NCBI RefSeq assembly: GCF_965215655.1
Contig: NZ_OZ244111.1
Coordinates: 2,666,001-2,730,000 of the forward strand
Direction: 5' to 3'
Source of the DNA: Nioella sp965215655
Lineage (GTDB): Bacteria; Pseudomonadota; Alphaproteobacteria; Rhodobacterales; Rhodobacteraceae
DNA length: 64,000 nt
Every line of letters begins with the position of its first letter. The stretch's first letter is position 1. The notes under the pieces were generated by a model. The model was not told the origin of the DNA. It ran no database searches and saw only the letters and a list, made by a program, of their open reading frames with translations. The position numbers and the translations under genes are program-made. This document shows positions 35,520 through 44,795 of the stretch, piece by piece.

Positions 35520-36250
35520 AACGCTTTGAGGGCAAGGTCGCGCTCATCACCGGTGCCGCAAGTGGCTTTGGCAAATTGCTGGCTGAGGCGCTTGCCGCAG
35601 AAGGAGCGCTTCTGGTCATGGGGGACCGTAACAAATGGGGTCTACGCCATGTCGCGCGGGGGCATCTGGCCACCTATATGCGCTGTGACGTGACGAATGA
35701 AACCAAGGTCAAGGCACTTTGCGATCTCGCCATCGAACAGTTCGGGCGGCTCGACATCGCCGTGAACAACGCAGGCATCTCGGGGCCGATGAAGCCCCTG
35801 ACCGAGATCCGCGAAGATGAATTCGACCTCATTCACGCGGTCAACGCCAAGGGCACATTTTTCGGCCTCAAGCACCAGATCCCCCTGATGCGGGACACCG
35901 GCGGCACGATCCTCAACGTGGCCTCCGTCGCGGGCCTTGGCGCTGCCCCCAAGCTGGCCGCCTATGCCGCCGCCAAACATGCGGTGGTGGGCCTCACGAA
36001 AACCGCCGCCATCGAGGAAGCGCGAAACAAAATCCGCGTGAATGCCGTCTGTCCCTTCTACAGCCCCACACCGATGGTCACCGAAAGCGGCATGGCCGAG
36101 ATGCAAGAATTCCTGGCAAGCGCCTCGCCAATGAAACGCTTAGGCTCACCCGAGGAAATCACTGCCGCGATGCTGGCAATACTCGACCCTGCCAACAGCT
36201 ACATGACCGGTCAGGCCATCGCCATCGACGGGGGCGTCACCGCCTACTGA
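35516..36250 (+). CDS. SDR-family oxidoreductase
   Basis: A 244-residue classical short-chain dehydrogenase with TGAASGFG at 12-19, NNAGISGP, the catalytic Ser in NVASVAG, and YAAAK. ATG 35516 is chosen because it overlaps the preceding stop and places the cofactor motif at the usual distance; longer frames upstream are shadows. The region just after the cofactor motif is slightly short (DRNKWGLRHVARGHLATYM), so cofactor preference is unclear. It is the second gene of a two-SDR operon, and its stop is followed at once by repeat copy A. Confidence 0.9.
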   Translation: MKRFEGKVALITGAASGFGKLLAEALAAEGALLVMGDRNKWGLRHVARGHLATYMRCDVTNETKVKALCDLAIEQFGRLDIAVNNAGISGPMKPLTEIREDEFDLIHAVNAKGTFFGLKHQIPLMRDTGGTILNVASVAGLGAAPKLAAYAAAKHAVVGLTKTAAIEEARNKIRVNAVCPFYSPTPMVTESGMAEMQEFLASASPMKRLGSPEEITAAMLAILDPANSYMTGQAIAIDGGVTAY

Positions 36251-36429
36251 CCTTCCTCTTTGCCCAAGTACTCCCGCCGGAGGCATCCCAACTTCATCAC
36301 CGGAGACGGGGCCCGAAGCCCTGGGTCCCGCCCTTTCCACATATCCGTGGCAACACGCGCCGAGGAGGTCCCCGCGCCAGCGGGGGGTGACGAGGCGCGT
36401 TCCCGGGTCGACGCCGAAGGCGGCGAAAC
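36251..36429 (+). repeat. Structured intergenic repeat, copy A
   Basis: About 179 bases that match copy B (57732-57912, 181 bases) in order and spacing. Shared blocks are CTTTGCCCAA, CCCGCCGGAGGCATCC, ATCCGTGGCAAC, GGGTCGACGCCG and GGCGGCGAAAC. The middle holds a hairpin, CCCCGC-GCCA-GCGGGG at 36370-36385, and the 3' part a second one, CGCC-GAA-GGCG. Copy A starts directly after the SDR stop codon, so on the + strand it would be a 3' untranslated element. Confidence 0.8.
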
Positions 36430-36456
36430 GAAAAGGGCGGCCCCGAAGGCCGCCCT
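36430..36456 (-). terminator. Rho-independent terminator of the polyamine-type ABC operon
   Basis: AGGGCGGCC and GGCCGCCCT form a perfect 9-base stem with a CCGAA loop; on the minus strand it is followed by TTTCGTTTCG. It begins seven bases after the stop of the last permease gene. Confidence 0.88.
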
Positions 36457-36462
36457 GATCCA

Positions 36463-37317
36463 TCAACCGGGGCTCATCCCCCGCAACCGTTCAGACCGTC
36501 GCCTGAGAAGCTCCACGGTCGTCAGCAGGGCGATGGAAATCACCACAAGGATCGTCGCCACCGCCAGAATCGTCGGCGAGATCTGTTCGCGCAGACCGAT
36601 GAACATCTGCCAGGGCAGCGTCTTTTGCCCGGCGGACCCGACGAACAGCACGACCACAACTTCATCGAACGAGGTGATGAAGGCAAAGAGGCCCCCGGAA
36701 ATCACCCCCGGCAGGATCAGCGGCATCTGCACCTTGAAGAAGGTCGTCACCGGATCCGCGCCAAGGCTTGCCGATGCGCGCGTCAGCGACTTGTCGAAGC
36801 CCACAAGCGTCGCGGTCACGGTGATGATCACGAAGGGGATGCCAAGCGCCGCATGGGCCAGCACCACGCCAAGATAGGTCCCCTGCAACCCGATGCGGCT
36901 GTAGAAGAAATACATGCCGGCAGCCGAGATGATCAGCGGCACGATCATCGGCGAAATCAGGATCGCCATGATCGCGCCCTTGAAGGGCACATGGGACTGC
37001 GACAGGCCGATTGCGGCCAGGGTTCCGAAGGCGACCGACAGCAGGGTTGCCATGGGCGCGATCCGGACCGAGTTCCACAGGGGCTGCTGCCAATCGGGAT
37101 TGGTGAAGAAATCCCGATAGTGATCCAGCCCGTAGGCATCGGGATCCAGCGCCAGCATCCCCGGCGTGAAGGTGAAGAAATCCTCGGCGTTGAAGCTCAG
37201 CGGGATGATCGTGATGATCGGGGCGATCAGGAAGAAGAAGATCAACCCGCAGATCACCCGGAAGCTGTAGAACCAGATCTTCTGGCCTGTCGAGGCATAA
37301 GGAGGAAGGCTGCTCAT
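36463..37317 (-). CDS. PotC-type ABC permease
   Basis: A 284-residue inner-membrane permease of the spermidine/putrescine class with six predicted helices and the EAA-type loop ASASLGADPVTTFFKVQMPLILPG. Length is normal. It follows the PotB-like gene after five bases and is the last gene of the operon. With the PotB-like subunit it forms the channel. The substrate could be a polyamine or another cationic or quaternary small molecule. Confidence 0.92.
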   Translation of the reverse strand: MSSLPPYASTGQKIWFYSFRVICGLIFFFLIAPIITIIPLSFNAEDFFTFTPGMLALDPDAYGLDHYRDFFTNPDWQQPLWNSVRIAPMATLLSVAFGTLAAIGLSQSHVPFKGAIMAILISPMIVPLIISAAGMYFFYSRIGLQGTYLGVVLAHAALGIPFVIITVTATLVGFDKSLTRASASLGADPVTTFFKVQMPLILPGVISGGLFAFITSFDEVVVVLFVGSAGQKTLPWQMFIGLREQISPTILAVATILVVISIALLTTVELLRRRSERLRGMSPG

Positions 37318-37322
37318 GTTCT

Positions 37323-38879
37323 TTACCCCAGCTTCACGTTGTCGATGCCCACGATGCGGTCATAGATCCAGTAGAGGATCAGCACGACCCCGAGGAGGAT
37401 ACTGCCAAGCGCAGCGGCCAGACCCCAGTTGAGCGACGAGGAAATATGATAGGCGATCCGGTTCGAGATGAAGGTACCCGTCCGGCCCCCGACCAGTTCC
37501 GGCGTGATGTAGTAGCCGATGGCGAGGATGAAGACGAGGATACAGCCTGCCCCGATGCCTGGAATCGATTGCGGGAAATAGACACGCCAGAAGGCCGTCC
37601 AGTCCGTCGCACCGAGCGATTTCGCGGCCCGAACATAGGAGGGCGGAATCGTCTGCATCACCGAATAGAGCGGCAGGATCATGAAAGGCAGCAGGATATG
37701 CGTCATCGCGATGATCGTGCCGGTCTGGTTGTTGATCAGTTGCAATCGCGCGTCATCGGCAACCAGCCCAACCCACACCAGGATGTCGTTGATCACCCCC
37801 TGTTGCTGCAACAGCACCTTCCAGGCCGAGGTCCGCACCAGAAGCGAGGTCCAGAAGGGCAGCAGAACCAGGATCATCAGGATGTTCGACACCCGCATCG
37901 GCAGGTTCGCCAGCAGGAAGGCAATCGGGTAGCCCAGCAACACGCAGCTGCCCATGATGACCAGCGACATGAACAGCGTCCGGCCAAAGAGCGTCACATA
38001 GATCTGACGGTCCTCCGGCTGCGAGGTGATCCCGTCCGCCGACAGTTGCATGTCGATAGCGGTCAGGAAATACCCAGGCGTGTAGGAGGGCGAATAGACC
38101 CAGATCGTCTCCATCAACTCTGGGTTCAGCCAGTCTTCGTCCAGGTCTTCGAACTGATCGCGGATCGAGATGCTTTCGAACCCGCCGACGGCTTCTGCGG
38201 CGGCGCTCAAAAGCGCGTTGCTGCCGGAATAGCCGCTGCCAGCGAGGTCACGATACAGCGAGAGATACACGAAATCCTCGATGTTTTCCTCAGCCGGATC
38301 ATCTTCATTGGCCTCGATGGTGATCCGAACCCATGTATCGAAAGCGGCTGCGGTCTCGGGCAGAGCGGCGCGGATGGCGCTGTCGCCCATCAACCCGGTC
38401 CAGGTGGCGTAGTCGGCCCATGCCGCATCCAGATCGGTGAATTGATCGGTGTAGATGTCGGTGTCAAAGCGGCCAACGCCGCGGCCCGCCTGCCGGAACA
38501 GCGACGAGATGCCCGTCATCTCGTAGTTCAGACGGCTGCCAACACGGGTGTGGCGGCGGAACTCGGCGGCCTCGAACAGGTCGATATACAGCCCCGCATA
38601 CACGTCCTCGCCCGGCGCTTCGTCGTGGTTCTCCCACTCCTCCATAGCGGCGACGGTGCGCGGCAGGGTCTCTCGCACGATCTGGTTTTCGACCGAGCGG
38701 AACAACATATCCGCGATCGGCAGGATGAAGGTGATCAGGATGAACAGAAGCAGCGGCGCGATCAGCAGCAGCGCACGGATCTTCTGGGCCCTGAGCGCGC
38801 GATTGAGGCTCGCTTTCAGGGGGCGCCCGTCAGCGGCCAGCACCGGGCCTGCGGGGGTATCTGCCGTATTGTCGGTCAT
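37323..38879 (-). CDS. PotB-type ABC permease with large duplicated insert
   Basis: A 518-residue permease; PotB is normally about 285. The first helix (about 37-58) is followed by a roughly 240-residue hydrophilic insert before the remaining permease helices (from about 298). Within the insert, residues 69-156 and 170-252 repeat each other: each opens with R-x2-LP-x-T-x-AA, continues with an LY-x-DL block, and ends in DQF-x-DLD-x2-W. The insert should face the periplasm. The EAA loop (AAKSLGATDWTAFWRVYFPQS) and the rest are ordinary. The 3' end lies five bases from potC, and the start overlaps the DUF1330 stop (ATGA). The insert might contact the binding protein or ligand. Confidence 0.92.
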   Translation of the reverse strand: MTDNTADTPAGPVLAADGRPLKASLNRALRAQKIRALLLIAPLLLFILITFILPIADMLFRSVENQIVRETLPRTVAAMEEWENHDEAPGEDVYAGLYIDLFEAAEFRRHTRVGSRLNYEMTGISSLFRQAGRGVGRFDTDIYTDQFTDLDAAWADYATWTGLMGDSAIRAALPETAAAFDTWVRITIEANEDDPAEENIEDFVYLSLYRDLAGSGYSGSNALLSAAAEAVGGFESISIRDQFEDLDEDWLNPELMETIWVYSPSYTPGYFLTAIDMQLSADGITSQPEDRQIYVTLFGRTLFMSLVIMGSCVLLGYPIAFLLANLPMRVSNILMILVLLPFWTSLLVRTSAWKVLLQQQGVINDILVWVGLVADDARLQLINNQTGTIIAMTHILLPFMILPLYSVMQTIPPSYVRAAKSLGATDWTAFWRVYFPQSIPGIGAGCILVFILAIGYYITPELVGGRTGTFISNRIAYHISSSLNWGLAAALGSILLGVVLILYWIYDRIVGIDNVKLG

Positions 38880-39166
38880 TCGTGGCCTTCCACTAGGATA
38901 ATGACACTATCCGCCGAGGCCCGGCGAATTTCGGCCACTTCCTGATATTCTGGATCGTAATAGGCGGCCTTGGCGGCCTCGAAGCTCGGGAATTCGATCA
39001 CCACATGGCGTTCGAATGTCTCACCTTCCGGCACTTCCGACCGACCGCCCCGGACAATGAACTTGGCGCCCAGGTTCTGAAGGATCGGCGTATCGCGCCG
39101 GACATATTCCGGGTAGGCGTCAGGGTCGGTGACGGTGATATGTCCGATGATATACCCCTTGGGCAT
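38876..39166 (-). CDS. DUF1330 protein
   Basis: A 96-residue dimeric alpha-beta barrel-type protein (DUF1330), recognised by the opening GYIIGHITVTDPDAYPEYVRR and by FPSFEAAKAAYYDPEYQEVAEIR. No signal peptide is present, so it is cytosolic. Such proteins have no established reaction. It sits inside the ABC operon, between the binding protein and PotB-like genes, and overlaps the latter by ATGA. That placement suggests it handles the imported compound (inference). Confidence 0.88.
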   Translation of the reverse strand: MPKGYIIGHITVTDPDAYPEYVRRDTPILQNLGAKFIVRGGRSEVPEGETFERHVVIEFPSFEAAKAAYYDPEYQEVAEIRRASADSVIILVEGHE

Positions 39167-39192
39167 CTGTCCCCCGCCTTTCGTGGTGAGCT

Positions 39193-39256
39193 GGCAAGGC
39201 GGCGCGTGTCCGCCTTGCCGGTGTCTCAGATCATCGGGCGGGGCGCAAACCCCGCC
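39193..39256 (-). terminator. Tandem hairpins after the binding-protein gene
   Basis: Two stems lie between the binding-protein stop and the DUF1330 start. GGCGGGG/CCCCGCC (39237-39256) has seven pairs. GGCAAGGCGG/CCGCCTTGCC (39193-39219) has ten perfect pairs. Neither has a T-run, so they more likely stabilise the upstream message or attenuate read-through than end the operon. Confidence 0.7.
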
Positions 39257-39268
39257 GCGAACGTCAGC

Positions 39269-40384
<1,116 letters not shown>

Positions 40385-40454
40385 GAGTCTCTCCTCTGTT
40401 GGTCGTCTTTATTAGAATAGGCACCGCCCCCATTCAGAGGGGCGGACCCGTTGC

Positions 40455-41555
40455 TCAGGCGTCCAGCGCCCGGCAATCCTCTGCGCGCCAGCCGATCTCG
40501 ATCTGTTCGCCGGGCTGTAGCCGGCGCTGATCGGGGGCGTTACGCGTCTTGATGATGAAATCCTCGTTGCCGGCCACGCGGAGCCGGGTGCGATAGATGT
40601 CACCCATATAGATGAACTCCAGCACTTCCGCCTTGATGGTGTGTGCGCCGGGGGTCATCCGTTCCTTGTTGAATTCCACCCGCTCGGGGCGGATCGACAC
40701 GAGCGTCCGTTCGCCGACCTTACTGACATTCACAGGCTTGGTGTCGATGATCTCGCCATCGTCCAGCCGCACCTCTGCGCGGTCCCCGTCGATCTTGCTG
40801 ACGGTGCCCATCAGCGTGTTGTTCTCGCCGATGAACTGCGCCACAAAGCTGTTGGACGGTGCCTCATACAGCTCGTCTGGCGGGGCCAACTGCTGAATGC
40901 GGCCATCGTCGAAGACGGCAACGCGGTCCGACATGGTCAGCGCTTCGGTCTGGTCGTGGGTCACGTAGACCGTGGTGATGCCGAGGTTATGGGCCAGGTT
41001 GGTGATCTCGAACTGCATGTGTTCACGCAGCTGCTTGTCGAGCGCGCCAAGCGGTTCGTCCATCAGAACCAGCTCCGGTTCAAAGACGAGCGCACGCGCC
41101 AGAGCGATCCGCTGCTGCTGACCACCGGACAACTGGGCCGGACGGCGACCGCCGAAATCGCCCATCTGCACCATGTCGAGCGCCCGCTTCACCTTCGCTT
41201 CCTGGTCGGATTTGCCCATGTTGCGGACCTGCAGCGGGAAGGCGAGGTTTTCGGCCACCGTCATGTGCGGGAACAGGGCGTAGTTCTGGAACACCATGCC
41301 GATGCCACGCTTGTGCGGCGGGATGTTGTTGATCGGCTGACCGCCCAACAGGATTTCCCCGTGCGTCGCGGTCTCGAACCCGGCCAGCATCATCAGACAG
41401 GTGGTTTTCCCCGACCCCGAGGGACCAAGCATGGTCAGGAATTCACCCTTTCCGACGCTGAGATTGAGGTCTTTAACGACGAGTGTTTCGCCATCGTAGC
41501 TTTTCTGCACGCGGTCGAAGACCACGAAGTTTTCCGATCCGGAACTCGCGTTCAT
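40455..41555 (-). CDS. PotA-type ABC ATPase
   Basis: A 366-residue ATPase with Walker A GPSGSGKTT, signature LSGGQQQRIA, Walker B ELVLMDEPLGALD and a C-terminal TOBE domain (about 280-360) of the PotA class. ATG 41555 is chosen for the AGGGAAG site and the normal N-terminus; an in-frame start 20 codons upstream lacks support. It is the first gene of the operon ATPase, binding protein, DUF1330, PotB-like, PotC-like. Confidence 0.92.
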   Translation of the reverse strand: MNASSGSENFVVFDRVQKSYDGETLVVKDLNLSVGKGEFLTMLGPSGSGKTTCLMMLAGFETATHGEILLGGQPINNIPPHKRGIGMVFQNYALFPHMTVAENLAFPLQVRNMGKSDQEAKVKRALDMVQMGDFGGRRPAQLSGGQQQRIALARALVFEPELVLMDEPLGALDKQLREHMQFEITNLAHNLGITTVYVTHDQTEALTMSDRVAVFDDGRIQQLAPPDELYEAPSNSFVAQFIGENNTLMGTVSKIDGDRAEVRLDDGEIIDTKPVNVSKVGERTLVSIRPERVEFNKERMTPGAHTIKAEVLEFIYMGDIYRTRLRVAGNEDFIIKTRNAPDQRRLQPGEQIEIGWRAEDCRALDA

Positions 41556-41928
41556 GTTTCTTCCCTGTTGTCCGGCGCCGGGGCGCTGGTTCTTATTTTC
41601 GGCTCTGGCGGCCATTCTTTATGCATCCGTTTCGGTTTCTGGCACGCCAAACGACGCATGGTCGTCGAAAACCGACACGTGTGTCCTGTTGCCCACCTTA
41701 AGCGCACAGACGAAGGCGTCCAGCCCCCGCAAGGAATTTAGTTCGAAAGACCAAAATACGGGGGATTGTTAGGCAATCAGTGCAAGGGGTTGCGCTATAG
41801 ATACGCGGAAACTGGACATCGGAGCCACAGGACCCTGACCAGTTGTGCAGCTTGCGGGAATCGGATCCCGGACCAAATGGCCAAAGCCGAAACCTGATTC
41901 GCGGCGATCGGGATTCGGATGGCGCAGA
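41556..41928. promoter_or_regulatory. 373-base intergenic region upstream of the polyamine-type operon
   Basis: No gene is supported here. It lies between paaX (stop at 41929) and the ATPase gene, both on the minus strand, and should hold the ABC operon promoter. Small dyads are visible, CGACG-N6-CGTCG and CGGGA-N6-TCCCG, but no convincing -35/-10 pair and no clear terminator for paaX. Confidence 0.4.
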
Positions 41929-42738
41929 TCACAGGGCCGCCTCCAGCGATTGCAGATCGGGGGCGGGCAGCCGGCCCATAAGTGACCGGAAAAGTCCGCG
42001 GCAGTCCGGTCCGCGCCAACCGGAGGGAAAAAAACAGTCCGGCAGGTCGGGATGTCGGAACAGCAGGCGCCGCCAGCTATGAACGACAAGCAGACGCAGC
42101 GCCGCGGCCTCTGCCGTTGCCAGCGGAAGGACGCGATCCAGTTTGGACAGCAGCGTTGCGAAATCCCGCTCCAACGCCGCGTATTGCGCCATCAGATCTG
42201 GCGGGCAAACCTGTGCCCGCAGCCAATCGGGCACCAAGACCTGCCCGGTTTCCACACCCAGCAACCCTTTAAGTGTCTCGGGCAGAGGTCCCTGCCCGAT
42301 CACCACCTGCGATCCGACCGGCAGGTATTCTCCGGTCAGCAGGAAACTGTCGAGCTGGCCCCGGCCGGTCTGGTCCCCGATGCCGGATACCAATAGATGC
42401 CACCTGTCCGGAAAGACGCGCTCGGCCTCGTAGATGCGCGGGCTGGCCTCGGCACTTTGCCTGCGCCCCATAGGGGTCAGGAAATGCAGGCTACCCCGCC
42501 CTTCGCGGACACTGTCGATCCAGCCATCCTTACGCAGCCGGAACAGCGCCACGCGCATCGCTTCGGGCTTGATCCCCATCATGCCCATCAGACGGGTGAG
42601 GGCCGCGCCGCTGATCCGGTCGCCGTCACGCCGGGCAAGATCGCCGAAAATGGTCACGATCAGCGACCAGACCCGGTGGCTTTCGCCCCCGGTCAGCAAA
42701 GCCGCCGCATCCCGGAATGTCTGACTTTCCGTCTCCAT
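41929..42738 (-). CDS. paaX: PaaX-family repressor
   Basis: A 269-residue regulator with an N-terminal winged helix (about 20-90) and the PaaX C-terminal domain. PaaX represses phenylacetate genes and is released by phenylacetyl-CoA. ATG 42738 is preferred over an in-frame start 12 codons upstream because it gives the family N-terminus. It is 38 bases downstream of paaZ in the same direction, so it may be co-transcribed and self-regulating. A TetR regulator is also present in the cluster, giving two candidate controllers. Confidence 0.88.
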   Translation of the reverse strand: METESQTFRDAAALLTGGESHRVWSLIVTIFGDLARRDGDRISGAALTRLMGMMGIKPEAMRVALFRLRKDGWIDSVREGRGSLHFLTPMGRRQSAEASPRIYEAERVFPDRWHLLVSGIGDQTGRGQLDSFLLTGEYLPVGSQVVIGQGPLPETLKGLLGVETGQVLVPDWLRAQVCPPDLMAQYAALERDFATLLSKLDRVLPLATAEAAALRLLVVHSWRRLLFRHPDLPDCFFPSGWRGPDCRGLFRSLMGRLPAPDLQSLEAAL

Positions 42739-42776
42739 GGCGCGACTATAGGCAGGCGCGGCGCGGCTCGCCACTC

Positions 42777-44795
42777 TCAGAAGGCGACCATGGTCAAAAG
42801 CTCGTATTCCGCGACCATTTCGTCATCCTGATTGGTCAGGGTCGCATGCCAGCGCACCTCGCCATATTCGTCATTGCGTTTGGTCTTCTTCTTCACCGTC
42901 AGCCGCACCTTAATCGCATCGCCCGCCTGAACCGGCTTCATGAAGCGCAGGCCATCGAGCCCGGTATTGGCCAGAACCGGCCCCTCATTCGGCTCCACGA
43001 ACAACCCCGCCGCGAAGGACAGAAGCAGATATCCATGCGCCACGCGTCCCGGGAAGAACGGGTTCCGCTTGGCGGCCTCTTCATCCATGTGGGCATAGAA
43101 TGTGTCGCCGGTGAAATGGGCGAAATGTTCGATATCCTCCAGCGTCACCACGCGCGGGTCGGTGTGGATGGTCTCGCCAATGGCCAGATCACCAAAGCGG
43201 CGGGTGAAGGGATGTGCCGGGCCTTCGATCTCTGCTGCGCCGGGCACCCAGGTGCCGCCGATGGCCGACAGGATGTCGGGGCTGCCCTGCACGGCAGTGC
43301 GCTGCATGTAATGCATCACGCCCCTGATGCCGCCCATTTCCTCACCTCCGCCCGCACGACCCGGCCCGCCATGGACCATATGCGGCAGCGGCGAGCCATG
43401 GCCGGTGCTTTCCTTCATCGAGTCGCGGTTGTTGAAGTAGAGCCGCCCGTGGAAGGCCCCCGATCCAAGCGCTACCTCGCGGGCAATGGTGGGGTCATGG
43501 GTGATGACGGATGCCACCAGAGACCCCTGCCCCCGATTCGCAAGCTCCACCGCATGGCCCAGATCACGATAGCCCATGACGGTGCTGACCGGGCCGAAGG
43601 CTTCGGTGTCATGCACCCGCTCGGACCCGTCGGGATCGGCACAGTGGAACAGCATCGGCGGCAGGAAGGCGCCTTTCGATCCGGCCATGGCGAAATCCTC
43701 AGGATCACCAAAGACCCGCTCCGCCGCTTCGCCGATCAGCGCCGCTTTCTCCAGCACATCGGTCTTTTGCGCCGCACTGACCAGCGCCCCCATGCGCACA
43801 CCCTCGTCCTGCGGGTTGCCGACTTTGGTGCTGCCAAGCCGGGCCGACAGCGCTTCGACCAGCGCTGGCACGGAGGCTTCCGGCGCAATGATCCGGCGAA
43901 TGGCGGTGCATTTCTGACCCGCTTTCGTGGTCATCTCTCGCGTCACTTCCTTGACGAAGAGATCAAATTCCGGCGTTCCCGCAACGGCATCGGGCCCGAG
44001 AATCGAGGCGTTCAGGCTGTCCTGCTCCGCCACGAACCGCACCGAATTGTGCAGGATCACCGGGTTCGACCTCAGCGCCAAAGCCGTCTGCGCCGATCCG
44101 GTGAAGCTGACCACATCCTGACAGCCAAGCCGGTCGAGCATATCGCCCACCCCGCCCGACACCAGTTGCAACGCACCAGCGGGCAGGATGCCGCTGTCGA
44201 GCATGATCCGCACCGCCAGTTCGGTCACGTAACAGGTGGCTGTCGCCGGTTTCACGATGGCAGGCACCCCCGCCAGCAGCGTCGGCGCCAGCTTTTCCAG
44301 CATCCCCCAAACGGGGAAGTTGAACGCATTGATGTGAACCGCAACTCCTTGCAACGGCGTCGCAATATGCTGGCCGAGGAAGGTGCCATTGCGGCTCAGC
44401 TGCTCCACCTCGCCATCCAGATACACATGCCCATCCGGCATTTCCCGCCGCCCCTTGGAGGCGAAGACGAACATCGTGCCGATGCCGCCGTCGATGTCGA
44501 TCAGATGGTCGGATTGCGTGGCCCCGGTGCTGAAAGAAAGATCATAGAGCGCCTGCTTATGCTTGCCCAGTTCCAGCGCCAGCGCCTTCAGCATCCGCGC
44601 CCGGTCATGGAAACTCATGGCCCGCAGGGCCGGTCCGCCCACATTGCGCGCATAGTCCAGCATGTCCTGCACCGGCAGGGCCGATCCGGCCCGCGCCATC
44701 GGCTCACCCGTCACGGCGCTTGCGATCATCCGCGCGCTTTTATCGGGCGCGATCCACTCGCCAGCGGCGAAGCTTTTGATATCCAGCAGGCTCAT
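42777..44795 (-). CDS. paaZ: Bifunctional oxepin-CoA hydrolase / aldehyde dehydrogenase
   Basis: A 672-residue fusion that opens the oxepin ring and oxidises the resulting semialdehyde in phenylacetyl-CoA breakdown. The N-terminal aldehyde dehydrogenase part (about 1-510) has the catalytic Cys in AGQKCTAIRR, and the C-terminal MaoC-like hydratase part (about 540-670) has the DTFYAHMDEEAAKRNPFF and HGYLLLS blocks. Length matches E. coli PaaZ (about 681). ATG 44795 overlaps the stop of the fadJ-type gene (ATGA). Both active halves are intact. Confidence 0.95.
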   Translation of the reverse strand: MSLLDIKSFAAGEWIAPDKSARMIASAVTGEPMARAGSALPVQDMLDYARNVGGPALRAMSFHDRARMLKALALELGKHKQALYDLSFSTGATQSDHLIDIDGGIGTMFVFASKGRREMPDGHVYLDGEVEQLSRNGTFLGQHIATPLQGVAVHINAFNFPVWGMLEKLAPTLLAGVPAIVKPATATCYVTELAVRIMLDSGILPAGALQLVSGGVGDMLDRLGCQDVVSFTGSAQTALALRSNPVILHNSVRFVAEQDSLNASILGPDAVAGTPEFDLFVKEVTREMTTKAGQKCTAIRRIIAPEASVPALVEALSARLGSTKVGNPQDEGVRMGALVSAAQKTDVLEKAALIGEAAERVFGDPEDFAMAGSKGAFLPPMLFHCADPDGSERVHDTEAFGPVSTVMGYRDLGHAVELANRGQGSLVASVITHDPTIAREVALGSGAFHGRLYFNNRDSMKESTGHGSPLPHMVHGGPGRAGGGEEMGGIRGVMHYMQRTAVQGSPDILSAIGGTWVPGAAEIEGPAHPFTRRFGDLAIGETIHTDPRVVTLEDIEHFAHFTGDTFYAHMDEEAAKRNPFFPGRVAHGYLLLSFAAGLFVEPNEGPVLANTGLDGLRFMKPVQAGDAIKVRLTVKKKTKRNDEYGEVRWHATLTNQDDEMVAEYELLTMVAF

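Noticed and set aside
36251..36429. Insertion-sequence remnant
   Set aside because: The element has no terminal inverted repeats, no target duplication that I can see and no transposase similarity; conserved hairpins fit a structured repeat better.
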